Notes under the pieces: generated by a model
The model's database searches: none
Told to the model about the DNA's origin: nothing
The model's input: the letters and a program-made list of their open reading frames with translations, nothing else
Translations under genes and position numbers: made by a program
Assembly: GCF_902501965.1 (NCBI RefSeq)
Contig: NZ_CABWID010000010.1
Location: 124,001 to 188,000 of the forward strand
Length of the DNA: 64,000 nucleotides
Direction: 5' to 3'
Source: Collinsella sp. AK_207A
GTDB taxonomy: Bacteria > Actinomycetota > Coriobacteriia > Coriobacteriales > Coriobacteriaceae
Shown here: positions 1-11,899 of the stretch, piece by piece
Layout: every line of letters begins with the position of its first letter
Position numbering within the stretch: position 1 is the first letter of the stretch

Positions 1-912
1 ATCGGAGATGACGGGCGAGGAGCCGGAATCGTTTCCGTTGTCCAGGAGCCGCTTGCCCTCCAGATGAATCGCGATGTAGCCGACCTCCTCCGGCGGGAGC
101 TTCACCTTGAACTCGTGATCAACCTCTGCGGCAACCTTTTTCGCCACGTCGTAGGCGTCCGTCGACTCGATGTGCGCCAGGCTCTCCCGGCGCATGGGGA
201 CGTAGTGCCCCTCGCGGATGCGCAGCAGGGCAACCGCGATATGCACCAGGAGGTTCTGATAGGAAATCGATGCCACCTGGAAGTTGCACGCCCCCAGCAC
301 CCGGTCGACGCAGCGCGCGATGACCGGCAAATCGAGCTCGCCACCCACCATCGGCGTCGCCGAGAAGTCCTCGTAGCGCTGCATCCCGTGCGCGGAGCCG
401 GAATCTTCCAGCCACTGCAGCGCGATACTCGCGAGACAGGTGCGACGGTCCATCTCGTCGCCCGTCACGCGGATCCCGTAGTGCGGGCGCTTCTCGAGCG
501 CGAGGCCGTAGGTCTGCAGGACCTTCTCGACGCCTTTCAGCTCATGCGAGATCGTCCTGCTCGACACGTAGAGCATGCCGGCAAGAGCATCTATGGTGAT
601 CCAGCCCGTCCGGGCGAGCAGGTCGTTGAGCAGATAGTAGACGCGGTTGGGAACGTCGCGCGAGAAGACCCCGCGCATGGGCTCCCGTGCCTTCACGAGC
701 CAGACGGAGAACTGACGGCGGTCGTCGATGACGAGGCGGTACACACCGTGCGCGAGCTCGATATGGGCGATGCCCTCGAGCTGCTTGTTCACCCGCGACA
801 CGTACGTGCGGACGGTCCGCGTCGTAACGTTCAGTGCGCGGGCGCATGCTTCCGGTGCCATGGCACCTTCGTCGGAAAGCAGGAGCACTATGTCCTCGAC
901 CGTATGCCTCAT
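1..912 (-). CDS. PRD-domain transcriptional regulator (BglG/LicR/MtlR type), 3' end outside window
   Basis: The reading frame is open from an ATG at 912 to the window edge (304 codons seen), with AGGAGG a few bases upstream of the ATG. The N-terminus has a helix-turn-helix (about residues 14-40, motif NVTTRTVRTYVSRVNKQL) and a second winged-helix-like segment around residues 100-130 (MLYVSSRTISHELKGVEKVL). The visible C-terminal part has the features of a PTS regulation domain, with histidines in NLLVHIAVALLR and GYIAIHLEGKR. Proteins of this family are activators or antiterminators controlled by PTS phosphorylation. Any second PRD, or EIIB- and EIIA-like domains, would lie beyond the window, so the subtype is open. 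It diverges from the GH89 gene and may control it (inference). Confidence 0.85.
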   Translation of the reverse strand, partial: MRHTVEDIVLLLSDEGAMAPEACARALNVTTRTVRTYVSRVNKQLEGIAHIELAHGVYRLVIDDRRQFSVWLVKAREPMRGVFSRDVPNRVYYLLNDLLARTGWITIDALAGMLYVSSRTISHELKGVEKVLQTYGLALEKRPHYGIRVTGDEMDRRTCLASIALQWLEDSGSAHGMQRYEDFSATPMVGGELDLPVIARCVDRVLGACNFQVASISYQNLLVHIAVALLRIREGHYVPMRRESLAHIESTDAYDVAKKVAAEVDHEFKVKLPPEEVGYIAIHLEGKRLLDNGNDSGSSPVISD

Positions 913-1379
913 CGCGACCTCCTCACCCGCCCACAGTAGTCCGCCACCCACCATGGATTCCATGCCGAAAAAATTCCTAATTGTGAAGCACATTTTCATG
1001 AATCGGGTTTTCGCAGGTAGCATTTGGTGTTTTTTTCGAACCGGGGGCTGGAGCACGCGGAAGTGTCCGTACCGTTTACCGATGCGCAATCGGTGAGTGG
1101 CTGTTTTGAAATGCCTGTAAACAAATGTTCGCGAAGATGGGGCATGGATAGGGCACCGGATGCGCGGGTGGCCCGGCCTGGCCGGTTGCCCATCAGCACC
1201 GTCTGCGCGGAGCCGCTGAAAGATCGTCTCCGGTTCGATCGTGCACGCGCGCGGAGCTGGGCGACGGAGTGCGCTCGGCCTGTCCGGCCCTATGGCGCAG
1301 CGCATCTTCTCGCTTCGGAAAACCGGCGTCGTGGAAGCGCGGACGCCGTATCGCTACCCTTTCCGTGGAGGCGATGTAC
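913..1379. other. Divergent intergenic region before the GH89 gene
   Basis: A 467-base gap between two divergent genes. It has a T-run around 1029-1036 and one clear inverted repeat (1078-1094). I see no convincing protein frame in it: the short frames on both strands lack ribosome sites and family resemblance. It should hold the promoters of the PRD regulator and of the glycosidase. Confidence 0.5.
1078..1094. promoter_or_regulatory. Candidate operator: ACCGAT-N5-ATCGGT inverted repeat
   Basis: A perfect 6-5-6 inverted repeat, ACCGATGCGCAATCGGT, sits in the divergent gap about 290 bases before the GH89 start. Its symmetry and position suggest a repressor or activator site. The cognate protein is unknown; the adjacent PRD regulator is one possibility. 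Confidence 0.35.
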
Positions 1380-3470
1380 ATGAGCACTATCCAGGCGCTG
1401 AACGATCTGGCGGCTCGCGTTCTCGGACCGGGGCCCGCCGGGGGCATTCGGTTCCATCTTCGTTCCGGTAACGTGCACGAGGACGGGGACTGGTTCTCCC
1501 TCGAGGACGGAGATCCGGGGCAGGTGGTCATCGCCGGCAACACGGGAATATCGCTGGCTGCCGGCCTGAGATGGTACCTGGCCTACCGGATGAACATCAG
1601 CTTCGATCCGGTCTTCCTCCCCTCGACGCACGGCGCTCTGCACGGAGCAGCGACGGTGGCGGACGGACCGCTGCCGCCGGTGGGTGAGCGCGTCCTGCGG
1701 CAAACGCCGTTCACCTACCGCTACGCGCTCAACTACTGCACGTATTCCTACAGCATGGCCTTTTGGACCTGGCGGGAATACGAACCGTTCCTCGACTGGC
1801 TCGCCCTGAACGGGGTGAACCTCGTCCTCGACATCGTCGGGCAGGAGGAGGTCGTGCGCCGGCTGCTCATGCGCCATGGCTATACAGACGAGGAGGTCCG
1901 CCGCTACCTGCCCGGGCCCGCGTACCTCGCGTGGTTCCACATGGTCAACCTGTGCGGCACGGGCGGCCCGCTGCCCGCATCCTGGTTTGTGGACCGCCTC
2001 GAGCTCGCCCGACGCATCCACGCGCGCATGGCGGCGTTCGGCATGGAGCCCGTCATGCCCGGCTTCTCCGGCGCGGTCCCGGCGGACCTACCGCAGCACG
2101 ATCCTCGCGCCCGCGTCCTCAACCTGGGCGACTGGTTTGGTATCACCCGCCCCGCGATGCTGGAGGTCGGTGCCGAGGGCACCGCGGCGGACGCCTATTT
2201 CTCCCAGATGGCGCACGCCTACTATGACATCCAGGACGACCTCTTCGGCGGGATCGCCCGCCACTACAGCGTGGACCCCTACCACGAGGGGAAACCCCCG
2301 GCGGGCGTGAACATCGCGCAGGTGTACCAGGCGGTGCAGCGTGCGATGCTTGCACACCGGCCCGGTGCGACCTGGGTGATGCAGCAGTGGGAGGGCAACG
2401 TCACGGACGAGAAGCTCGCAAGCCTCGTCGAGCCGCAACGCGCGCTCGTCCTGGACCTGCACAGCGAGGTCCAGACTGAGGAGGGACCCACCGAGCGCGC
2501 CGGGGTCCCCTGGATCTGGTGCGAACTGGGCAACTTCGGGGGCCGCAGGGGCATCACGGGGCCGCTCGACGTGGTCGCACGCGTACCTGAGCTGCCCGGG
2601 CGCCACCCCCACCTGTGCGGGATCGGACTGACGGCCGAGGCCCTGGAGGGGTCGCCCGCCGTCTTTGACCTGCTGTTCGAAACCGCCTGGCACAATGCGG
2701 CGGTCGACGTGCGGGGATGGCTCCGCGCGTGGTGTACGCGGCGATACGGCGCGGCAAACGAGCACGCCATCGCGGCGTGGGGCAGCCTGCTGCGCGGAGT
2801 GCTCCACGCACCGCGGACCCCGCGCGACCAGGAACCCGTCGAGTCCGTTGTGTGCGCCGTCCCGAGCATCGATCCCCCGGCCAAGGTCTCGCCCGTGGGC
2901 CACTGCGACGCGGACTACGATCCCGCGGACGTCGAGCACGCGATGGATGAGATGCGGCACGCCGAGGACGCGCTGGGGGATACCGAGGCGTTTCGCTGCG
3001 ACCTTATCGATATACAGTGCCAGATGCTCACCGACCGCGCTCGCTCGCTCCAGCGGGAGATGGAGCACGCCTATGGGGCCGGGGACCTCGACGCGTACCG
3101 GGACGCCACCGCCCGGTTCCTGGAGCTGATCGATCAACAGGATGCGCTGCTCGCCGGGGAGGAGCGCTCGCGGCTCGCGCGGTGGACGGAGCGGGCGCGC
3201 ACCGTGCTGCCTGATATAGATGGGGAGACGGAGCGGCGCTTCGTGCTCAACGCGCTCAGTCAGGTGACGACGTGGGACATGGGCGGGAGCGCTACGCTCA
3301 TGGATTACTCGAACCGCCAGTGGAATGGCCTGCTCTCCGGCTACTACCGCGCGCGCTGGAGCGTGCACATCGCGAACCGCACCGCCGAGCTGGAAGGTCG
3401 GGGCCCCCACCCCGACCCGGACTGGTTCGCCTGGGGCCAGGCGTGGGTGCGCCGCCAGGCTTCGCTGTAA
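1380..3470 (+). CDS. Alpha-N-acetylglucosaminidase, glycoside hydrolase family 89, apparently cytoplasmic
   Basis: The protein has 696 residues and matches the NAGLU/GH89 family along its length. Hallmarks are the aromatic N-terminal block ALNYCTYSYSMAFWTW followed by DWLALNGVNLVLDIVGQEEV, the stretch PVMPGFSGAVP, YHEGKPP, PWIWCELGNFGG, and GIGLTAEALEGSPAVFDLLF, which carries the candidate catalytic glutamate region. GH89 enzymes release terminal alpha-linked GlcNAc, as on gastric mucin and heparan-type glycans. The start at 1380 is preferred over 1374 because GTGGAGG lies nine bases upstream; starts further upstream add a low-complexity Arg/Ser-rich stretch. There is no signal peptide, no carbohydrate-binding module and no anchor, and the length is that of the catalytic core. 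It is therefore probably intracellular and acts on imported oligosaccharides (inference). Confidence 0.85.
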   Translation: MSTIQALNDLAARVLGPGPAGGIRFHLRSGNVHEDGDWFSLEDGDPGQVVIAGNTGISLAAGLRWYLAYRMNISFDPVFLPSTHGALHGAATVADGPLPPVGERVLRQTPFTYRYALNYCTYSYSMAFWTWREYEPFLDWLALNGVNLVLDIVGQEEVVRRLLMRHGYTDEEVRRYLPGPAYLAWFHMVNLCGTGGPLPASWFVDRLELARRIHARMAAFGMEPVMPGFSGAVPADLPQHDPRARVLNLGDWFGITRPAMLEVGAEGTAADAYFSQMAHAYYDIQDDLFGGIARHYSVDPYHEGKPPAGVNIAQVYQAVQRAMLAHRPGATWVMQQWEGNVTDEKLASLVEPQRALVLDLHSEVQTEEGPTERAGVPWIWCELGNFGGRRGITGPLDVVARVPELPGRHPHLCGIGLTAEALEGSPAVFDLLFETAWHNAAVDVRGWLRAWCTRRYGAANEHAIAAWGSLLRGVLHAPRTPRDQEPVESVVCAVPSIDPPAKVSPVGHCDADYDPADVEHAMDEMRHAEDALGDTEAFRCDLIDIQCQMLTDRARSLQREMEHAYGAGDLDAYRDATARFLELIDQQDALLAGEERSRLARWTERARTVLPDIDGETERRFVLNALSQVTTWDMGGSATLMDYSNRQWNGLLSGYYRARWSVHIANRTAELEGRGPHPDPDWFAWGQAWVRRQASL

Positions 3471-3518
3471 GGGCAACCTGGCGCGGGCCCTGCACGACGG
3501 AACCAGACACGTTCTCGC

Positions 3519-3555
3519 AAAAAAAGGAAGCGCCTCCGGAACGGAGGGCGCTTCC
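3519..3555 (-). terminator. Rho-independent terminator of the first carbamate kinase gene
   Basis: A stem of about 13 pairs with a one-base bulge (3526-3555) lies just past the carbamate kinase stop on the minus strand and is followed there by seven T (3519-3525). It may also stop transcription coming from the GH89 gene, but no U-run follows in that direction. Confidence 0.8.
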
Positions 3556-3604
3556 CCAAAGGAAAGAGGGCTTGCTTGCCTGCGGCGCGGAACCGCAGCG
3601 GAGC

Positions 3605-4570
3605 TTACGCGGTGATGCGCGTGCCGGACAGGCCGGCCATGGTCTCGGCGGCCTTGTCCAGCGCGCCGATGATGCAGGTGCGGCCCTTGCGGCTGCGCGC
3701 GAACTTGATGGCGGCGCGCACCTTGGGCTCCATCGAGCCCTTGCCGAACTGGCCCTCGTCGGCGAGCCTCTCGGCCTCGTCGGCGGAGATCTCCTCCAGC
3801 TCCTTCTGGTCGGGCTTGCCGAAGTTGATGGCCACGTGCTCCACGGCGGTCAGCAGGAACAGCACGTCGGCCTGGCAGTCCTCGGCCAAGAGCTCGCCGC
3901 CCATGTCCTTGTCGATGACGGCGGCCACGCCCTTGTAGCAGCCCTTGTCCGAGTAGTCGCGGACCACGGGGATGCCGCCGCCGCCGCAGGCGATGACGAT
4001 GAACTCGTTGTCCAGCAGGTTGAGGATGGAGTCCGCCTCCACGATCTTCTTGGGATCGGGGCTCGCCACCACGCGGCGCCAGCCGCGGCCGGAGTCCTCC
4101 ACGAAGGTCATCTCCGGGTTCTCCGCCATAATCTGCTTGGCCTGCTCCTCCGTGTAGAACGGGCCGATGGGCTTGGTGGGGTTGGCGAACGCGGGGTCGT
4201 CCGGGTCGCACTCGATCTGGGTGATGACCGTGGCGGCGTGCCAGCGCTTGTAGCGACGGTGCATCTCGCGGCCGATGCCCTGCTGCAGGTGGTAGCCGAT
4301 GTAGCCCTGGCTCATGGCGCCGCACTCGGGCAGGTCCATGGAGGGGATCTTCTCGTCAGCCTCGTGCGCGGCGGCGAAGGCGTTCTGGATCATGCCGACC
4401 TGCGGGCCGTTGCCGTGGGTGATGATGATCTCGTTGCCTTGCTCGATGAGGCCCAGGAGGGCGTGGGCGGCGTTGCCGACCTTCTCGATCTGCTCGGCGG
4501 GGTTGTTGCCCAGCGCGTTGCCGCCGAGCGCGACGACGATGCGGTCCGGCTTGCCAAGGGGCTTGGACAT
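3605..4570 (-). CDS. arcC: Carbamate kinase (copy 1)
   Basis: The protein has 321 residues. Family motifs are VVALGGNALGNN at the N-terminus, THGNGPQVG, CGAMSQGYIGYHLQQ, ACGGGGIPVV and VIDKD. It reversibly makes ATP and carbamate from carbamoyl phosphate and ADP. The start MSKPLGK follows AAAGGA in a good position. It is transcribed alone, with its own terminator. No arginine deiminase or transcarbamylase gene lies beside it, so its source of carbamoyl phosphate is not shown here. A close paralogue with long stretches of near-identical DNA lies at 22598-23560. Confidence 0.95.
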   Translation of the reverse strand: MSKPLGKPDRIVVALGGNALGNNPAEQIEKVGNAAHALLGLIEQGNEIIITHGNGPQVGMIQNAFAAAHEADEKIPSMDLPECGAMSQGYIGYHLQQGIGREMHRRYKRWHAATVITQIECDPDDPAFANPTKPIGPFYTEEQAKQIMAENPEMTFVEDSGRGWRRVVASPDPKKIVEADSILNLLDNEFIVIACGGGGIPVVRDYSDKGCYKGVAAVIDKDMGGELLAEDCQADVLFLLTAVEHVAINFGKPDQKELEEISADEAERLADEGQFGKGSMEPKVRAAIKFARSRKGRTCIIGALDKAAETMAGLSGTRITA

Positions 4571-5023
4571 GGGGGTTCCTTTCTGTCGTTTGACTCGCAT
4601 GTGCTCGAGTCGTTGATACCGTGCCTCTCCGTGTTCCCGCGGATGCTTGGATTATATTCCGCTTTGTTGTTTGTTTATACATTTCTAACAAGAATGAGGC
4701 GAAAGGTCGAAATCGGCCGATAGGCGTTCCAACTTGTGATAGTTTATCAATCTCACAGGTACTTCACCATAATGCAGTGCTCTGCGCTCAGGTTTCCCCA
4801 CAGGTGCGGAATGTGCATATCTAATCCAGCCTTCACATTTGTATGCATATTTGTAATTCGCACCGCACGTTATGGCACAGGCTTTTGGATATGGCACCCG
4901 TCGTGTGGTTCCGTTGAGACCCCGCGCACCCCCGCCCCCAGCTAGCGGGCATCCACTATAGTTATCTGCGCTACAAACAGGAAAAGGTCGCTTGAACCAG
5001 CGATGACCAGCCAGGGAGTGGGC
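4571..5023. other. Divergent intergenic region between arcC and the MurT-like operon
   Basis: A 453-base gap that is richer in A+T than its surroundings. On the minus strand a perfect TATAAT (plus-strand positions 4651-4656) is a likely -10 box for arcC; I could not pick a convincing -35. On the plus strand TATAGT at 4957-4962 may be the -10 of the MurT-like operon. No coding sequence is recognised. Confidence 0.4.
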
Positions 5024-6379
5024 ATGAAGGCGCTTCGTTTCTACGTTGGACTTTGGCTCGGCAAGCTTGCCGCCGCCGTCATCAATCTTATAGACAAGAA
5101 CCGGGGCACCAACACCCCCGGCGTGGTGGCGATGAAGATCTGCCCCAACTTCCTGAGCATGCTGAAGGACATCGATTATCAGAAGATGGTCTTCATCACG
5201 GGCACCAACGGCAAGTCCACCTCAAACAACATGTTCATCCATGCGCTCAAGACCGCCGGCAAGTCGGTCACCACCAACCTCTCCGGCGCGAACCTCATCA
5301 CCGGCGTGGCCACCGCCATGCTCCACAGCGCATCCCTGACCGGCCACGTGAACACTGAGTTCTTTGTCTTTGAGACCGACGAGCGCTTCCTGCCCAAAAT
5401 CTACAAGCACCTGCCCGCCAAGAACATCTGCATCACTAACATCCAGAAGGACCAGGTGCAGCGCAATGGCGAACCCGACTACATCTACAAGATCATCCGC
5501 GACGTGCTCAACAAGGACGTCACCGTCTTCGTGAACGATGACGAGCCCCGATGCAAGTCGCTCGGTGCGTACGCCGGTCGCGTGGTGCGCTACGGCGTTG
5601 CCAAGAACGACCGTTCCTTCACCAAGGACGGCTTCTACGACGTGGGCATGCCCTGCCCGCATTGCGGTCACGCGCTCCGCTTCCACTCCTACAACATCGA
5701 TAACGTGGGCAGCTACACCTGTCCCTCGTGTGGTTTCTCCGGCGGTGCGGACGCCGACTGTCGCATCGACTCCGTGAACTACCAGGCGGGCACCTTTACC
5801 TGCGGCGACCGCACCTACGTGGCGCGCTACACCGAACCCTACTTCCTGTACGGTTACGCGCTCTGCCTGGCGCTCTGCAACGAGCTGAACGTGCCGCTCG
5901 ACCAGGTGGCCGCTTCGTTCAAGACGTTCAAGAACATCGGTGGGCGCCTGGAGAACCTCTCCTACAAGGGCAAGACCATCAAGTACATCCGCATCAAGCA
6001 GGAGAACCCCGAGACCTTGCAGAGCGCCTTTGACTTTGTGGCCCGCGACCCCGAGCCCAAGCTGCTCATGCTCGGTCTAGAGCAGCTCGAGGACTTTCAG
6101 CCGTACTACACCAACACGTTCTACGCCTTCGACTGCGACGTTGACGCCCTCATCCACGCCAACCTGGAACGCGTGATCTGCTTCTCCGAGGCCGTGGCGT
6201 ACGACACCGCCAACCGCCTGATCTACGGCGGCATGGACCAGGAGCGCATCTCCGTGCTCCCCACCGACAGCGACGACGCGCTACTCGACGAGCTTGACAA
6301 GTTCGATTGCGAAAACGTGTACCTGATCACCTGGCTCCACAAGTACGAGGAGCTTGAGCGCGATATTCCCCAGCGATAA
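5024..6379 (+). CDS. MurT-like Mur ligase (DUF1727-type C-terminus), divergent
   Basis: The protein has 451 residues. The N-terminus has one hydrophobic segment (about 4-23) and then the family string TPGVVAMKICPNFL. The Mur-ligase ATP site is FITGTNGKST (about 57-66). A four-cysteine zinc ribbon (CPHC about 211, CPSC about 233) sits in the central domain, as in MurT. MurT normally works with GatD to amidate the D-Glu of lipid II. The C-terminal domain here keeps the fold pattern (RIKQENPETLQ, RLIYGGMD, LITWLHKYEELERD) but I cannot find the ND..ADG.D.SW-type block that carries the catalytic aspartate in classical MurT. The start follows GGGAGTGG; an ATG at 5003 would add seven residues and has a poorer site. 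It leads a three-gene operon. Substrate uncertain. Confidence 0.75.
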   Translation: MKALRFYVGLWLGKLAAAVINLIDKNRGTNTPGVVAMKICPNFLSMLKDIDYQKMVFITGTNGKSTSNNMFIHALKTAGKSVTTNLSGANLITGVATAMLHSASLTGHVNTEFFVFETDERFLPKIYKHLPAKNICITNIQKDQVQRNGEPDYIYKIIRDVLNKDVTVFVNDDEPRCKSLGAYAGRVVRYGVAKNDRSFTKDGFYDVGMPCPHCGHALRFHSYNIDNVGSYTCPSCGFSGGADADCRIDSVNYQAGTFTCGDRTYVARYTEPYFLYGYALCLALCNELNVPLDQVAASFKTFKNIGGRLENLSYKGKTIKYIRIKQENPETLQSAFDFVARDPEPKLLMLGLEQLEDFQPYYTNTFYAFDCDVDALIHANLERVICFSEAVAYDTANRLIYGGMDQERISVLPTDSDDALLDELDKFDCENVYLITWLHKYEELERDIPQR

Positions 6380-6397
6380 CGCAGGAGGCAACCTGGC

Positions 6398-7147
6398 ATG
6401 ACCGTACCCAATCTGAACATCACCTGGTGCTATCCCGACATCCTCAACCTGCACGGCGACCGTGGCAACATCATGGCGCTCGAGCACGTGGCCAAGCTCA
6501 TGGGCGTCGATGCGCCCGTCACGCGCGTGAACGACCTGGACGATCCCATCGACTTCGAAGCCGCGGATATCCTGTTCTTCAACGTGGGCGAGATCAAGAG
6601 CGCCATCGCCGTGGGCCGCGCGCTCGCTCCGCACGCCGACGCACTCGCTGCCTACGTGAACGCCGGTAAGGTCGTGTTTGTCGTGGGCACCACGGTCTGC
6701 GCGTTCGCCGAACAGACCACCATGCTCGATGGCTCCGTTGAGGCTGGCCTGGGCCTCCTCAAGCTCAGCTGCACCGAACGCGAGCTCGTCTTTGGCGACG
6801 ACCTCATCTTCACCGCGCCCGACTACGGCTTCGACGTGAACGGCAGCGAGATCTCGCTGGTAGACACGCATCTAAACCCCGGCACCACGCCGCTTGGCAC
6901 CGTGCGCTACGGCCGCGGCAACGACGGCACCAAGACCGAGGGCGCGCGCGTGAAGAACCTCTTCTTCACCAACTGCCTGGGTCCCGTACTCGTCAAGAAT
7001 CCCTGGCTCGCCGAGGATCTACTTCGCGAGGCGCTCAAAGCCAAGGGCGAGAAGCTGCCCGAGCGCGTTGACACCAAGCGCTACGACCTAGAGCTTAAGT
7101 CCATGGAGTGCATCAAGCGCTACAACGAGACGAAGGGTGAGCGCTAA
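6398..7147 (+). CDS. GatD-like class I glutamine amidotransferase fold protein lacking the catalytic Cys and His
   Basis: The protein has 249 residues, the usual GatD length. It matches GatD at LNLHGDRGNIMALEHVAKL, AGLGLL, YGRGNDGTKTEG and KNLFFTNCLGPVLVKN. In active GatD the nucleophile elbow reads like TICGGYQ; here the aligned residues are VVGTTVC (95-101), with Gly97 in place of Cys. The catalytic His of the YLHGP motif is replaced by Leu194 in NCLGP. The nearest Cys residues are 101 and 193. The oxyanion-side GGG motif is also lost (FFNVGE, 60-65). It probably cannot hydrolyse glutamine and may be a structural partner of the MurT-like ligase. It lies 18 bases after that gene, and its stop overlaps the next start (TAATG). 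The comparison uses remembered S. aureus GatD motifs. Confidence 0.75.
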   Translation: MTVPNLNITWCYPDILNLHGDRGNIMALEHVAKLMGVDAPVTRVNDLDDPIDFEAADILFFNVGEIKSAIAVGRALAPHADALAAYVNAGKVVFVVGTTVCAFAEQTTMLDGSVEAGLGLLKLSCTERELVFGDDLIFTAPDYGFDVNGSEISLVDTHLNPGTTPLGTVRYGRGNDGTKTEGARVKNLFFTNCLGPVLVKNPWLAEDLLREALKAKGEKLPERVDTKRYDLELKSMECIKRYNETKGER

Positions 7148-8226
7148 TGGAGGTCTCCAACCGCCCCTACCCCTCCGTCGAAATCAAAATCGACCGCATT
7201 CTGGAGAACGCCCGCACCGTGCAGGGCATCTGCCGCGAGCACGGCATACGCCTCTCCATGGTCACCAAGGTGCTCTCCGACAACCTCGAGGTGGTGAGCC
7301 ACCTCGTCGACGCCGGCATCGACTGCATCTGCGAGGCGCGCATCGACAACCTCATCAGCTACCGTGAGCTCGACGTGGAGAAGTGGCTCATCCGCATCCC
7401 CATGCTGAGCGAGGTCAAGGACGTGGTGCGCTTTGCCGACGCCAGCCTGAACTCCGAGATGGAGACCGTGCGTGCGCTCAACCGCGAAGCCGCCCACCAG
7501 CACCGCGTTCATAACGTGATCCTGATGTACGAGCTGGGCGATTTGCGCGAGGGCATGATGCGCGACGAGCTCATGGCCTCCGTGCGCGAGTTCGGCGAGC
7601 TCGAGAACGTGCACCTCTACGGCTTGGGCGTCAACCTGAGCTGCTATGGCCAGGTGCTCCCGAGCGAGCGCAACATGGCCGAGTTCCGCCAGGTCGTGCG
7701 CGATGTTGAGGAAGAAATCGGTCGTCCGCTGGAGATCGTCTCGGGCGGTAACTCGACCTCTATGGAGATGCTCGTGGCCGGCACGCTGCCCCCCGCCATC
7801 AACAACCTCCGCATGGGTGAGGCCATCTTCTTTGGCAACCTGCCCTGCAAGGACCGCCCCATCGACTTCTTGAACCGCGACAACTTTGTGCTCAGGACGC
7901 AGATTATCGAGCTCAAGGAGAAGCCCTCCATGCCCTGGGGCAACCAGGGCGATGTGAACGCGCTGGGCGTGAGCACCCAGTTCGTGGACCGCGGTATCCG
8001 CAAGCGCGCCCTCGTGGCCCTTGGACGCCAGGATGTGAACCTCTACGACATCCAGCCGCTCGACAAGCAGATCAACGTGCTCGGCTGCAGTAGCGACCAC
8101 ACCATCCTGGACGTGACCGATAGCGAACGCGATTACAAGCTCGGCGACATCGTCGAGTTCCGCCTCGACTACGCCGGCCTCCTGGCGCTCATGACCACCA
8201 AGCACGTGAGCCGCAAGATCGTATAG
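7147..8226 (+). CDS. PLP-dependent amino-acid racemase, ornithine/alanine racemase-like (fold type III)
   Basis: The protein has 359 residues and the Orr/YhfX-like branch of the alanine racemase N-terminal domain family. The motif MVTKVLSDNLEVV (about 38-50) carries the probable PLP lysine in TKV. DCICEARIDNL, GGNSTSMEML and NNLRMGEAIFFG are typical of the barrel. Members interconvert L and D forms of ornithine or related amino acids; the substrate cannot be read from sequence. The ATG overlaps the stop of the GatD-like gene by one base (TAATG), so the two are probably translationally coupled. This links the racemase to the MurT/GatD-like pair and suggests that it supplies or removes a D-amino acid for the ligase (inference). 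Confidence 0.85.
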   Translation: MEVSNRPYPSVEIKIDRILENARTVQGICREHGIRLSMVTKVLSDNLEVVSHLVDAGIDCICEARIDNLISYRELDVEKWLIRIPMLSEVKDVVRFADASLNSEMETVRALNREAAHQHRVHNVILMYELGDLREGMMRDELMASVREFGELENVHLYGLGVNLSCYGQVLPSERNMAEFRQVVRDVEEEIGRPLEIVSGGNSTSMEMLVAGTLPPAINNLRMGEAIFFGNLPCKDRPIDFLNRDNFVLRTQIIELKEKPSMPWGNQGDVNALGVSTQFVDRGIRKRALVALGRQDVNLYDIQPLDKQINVLGCSSDHTILDVTDSERDYKLGDIVEFRLDYAGLLALMTTKHVSRKIV

Positions 8227-8309
8227 CCGCTTGGCGCTCGCTGCCAGCCCCCGGCGCGGGCTAGTCCGCAGCAACCGCACCTCTCACAAACCATCTACGC
8301 GCACGAAAA

Positions 8310-8340
8310 GGCCCCCGAGACCAGCACGGTCTCGGGGGCC
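8310..8340 (-). terminator. Strong hairpin terminator shared by the racemase operon and PFOR
   Basis: A perfect 13-pair stem (8310-8322 with 8328-8340) and a five-base loop lie between two convergent genes. On the minus strand it is followed by TTTTCGTGC, so it fits best as the PFOR terminator, but it can serve both directions. Confidence 0.85.
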
Positions 8341-8362
8341 TTGCGCCAACTGGCGGAGAAGC

Positions 8363-11899
<3,537 letters not shown>

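Noticed and set aside
6398-7147. The GatD-like gene as a decayed pseudogene
   Set aside because: The frame is full length, codon bias is normal, and the gene is tightly spaced and coupled to its neighbours, so loss of catalytic residues looks selected and not like decay.
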